Source: Typha latifolia
Taxonomy: Eukaryota; Streptophyta; Magnoliopsida; Poales; Typhaceae
Length of the DNA: 64,000 bases
NCBI GenBank assembly: GCA_019914945.1
Contig: CM034109.1
Coordinates: 372,001-436,000 of the forward strand
Direction of reading: 5' to 3'
Position 1 is the stretch's first letter, and each line of letters begins with the position of its first letter. This document shows positions 63,141 through 64,000 of this stretch, one piece after another. Below the pieces are notes generated by a model. It worked only from the letters and a program-made list of their open reading frames with translations. It ran no database searches and was not told the origin of the DNA. The position numbers were made by a program, and so were the translations under genes.

Positions 63141-64000
63141 CTACACAAAAGGGTATATATTTATCAGCGCAACTACCATGAAATTATGACCATCAAGTAG
63201 CTATATCATAACCATGAAGTTTATCTTCAACATATCAACTTGCAAATCTTTAGCACAAGAATACAATTACAGTGGCATAGCATGATTATTCTAATTATCC
63301 AAAAAAGTGAAAATTGCATTTAGTCAATATATTAAAATTGCACTCAATAAAAAAATACTCAAGTAAATGAGCGTCCAACTAATGTGCAATATTGCAATGA
63401 AGATGTACACAACATTACCTTTGTTAGCAAAAAGTATGCTTTTGTAAACGAACCCATTAATGCATTGGGCAAGTCTTATAGTCACACCAAGAAACACCCT
63501 CAAGAAATACTCTTCAAAGTGTCATTCATAGTAAAATAAATGAAATCGACTCCTAAATGAAAATATGTTTCGTGGATGACAAATTGGCTTCATAGATCAT
63601 ATAAACAAAGGAAAGATGTATTCATAATCATGAATGGACAAGCATGTTCAATGTTATAAAAAGCTATTGGCACATAAGGTCTAATAGCATTTCCAATACT
63701 TAATGGACAATATTGGGTAGTTGACATTGCCCAACCCTTGGACCTAAAGCTAACAAGAATCAAATCTTGTGAAAATGCTTTACCAACTACTTCAAAGAAA
63801 AAAATAAAAGCTTCAAGAAAATGATAGACCAAAACATGTTGCATATATCAATATAGGAAAAAAAAACCTTAGTAGCTTAAGAAAGCTATTTGAGTACATC
63901 ATCTAAAAGATATATGATAAGTACCAACAAAACTTAAATCAAGACCCATCAAGAATTCCAATGGCAACCTCGCGTAGTTTCGAAAGCTAGATTAATAGTT
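63141..64000. other. Intron of the DCD gene, 5' exons not in the window
   Basis: No exon encoding the N-terminal DCD half was found on the minus strand here. An open frame at 63590-63844 (-) has no recognised motif and no fitting splice sites. The gene presumably continues beyond 64000. Confidence 0.5.

Noticed and set aside
63590..63844. 84-residue minus-strand frame at the right edge
   Set aside because: Does not resemble the missing N-terminal DCD half and has no matching splice sites.

Overview
This is a nuclear genome segment from a flowering plant. The genes have many introns with GT-AG borders. They encode plastid and mitochondrial proteins, a xylan-backbone glycosyltransferase, an Ole e 1-type pollen/extracellular protein and an ERF transcription factor. 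Intergenic DNA is AT-rich and full of TA/GA/TTC microsatellites, fold-back elements and an LTR-like insertion. GC-rich first exons next to AT-rich introns (12508-12828, 42696-43220, 50243-50375) suggest a monocot, probably not a grass. That placement is inference. No bacterial, viral or CRISPR signal was seen.

Layout. 869-4436 (+): 3' end of a strumpellin-like WASH-complex subunit. 7966-10703 (+): mediator-associated-protein-2-like gene. 10958-11914 (-): thylakoid rubredoxin RBD1-like gene, head to head (593 bp apart) with 12508-14441 (+), a CCB1-like cytochrome b6f assembly factor. 14918-15570 (+): Ole e 1 family protein. 16146-18823 (-): IRX10/IRX10L-type xylosyltransferase. 22658-27470 and 29386-31168 (both +): a tandem pair of Sec14-like CRAL-TRIO genes, the first with a 2.3 kb LTR-like insertion in intron 4. 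31715-33241 (-): mitochondrial Rieske protein. 35061-43220 (-): glycyl-tRNA synthetase with two in-frame start codons. 49508-50375 (-): ERF group X factor with an abnormal start region. 56246-63140 (-): last three coding exons of a DCD-domain protein whose 5' end lies beyond the window.

The genes form no operon-like pathway, but organelle biogenesis recurs: PSII assembly (RBD1) and b6f haem assembly (CCB1) share one intergenic promoter region, and a bc1 subunit and a probably dual-targeted GlyRS are neighbours.

Most unusual observations: an isolated cluster of nine CACGTG G-boxes (47553-48576) with no recognisable gene; an ERF gene whose conserved N-terminal motif is open but has GTG where ATG is expected, plus an overlapping out-of-frame uORF; a 33-bp minisatellite inside the DCD coding sequence; and a family of fold-back elements, one with perfect 7-bp flanking repeats. 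Gene models were built by hand from splice signals and reading-frame continuity. All total lengths divide by three, but no alignment or transcript evidence was available.
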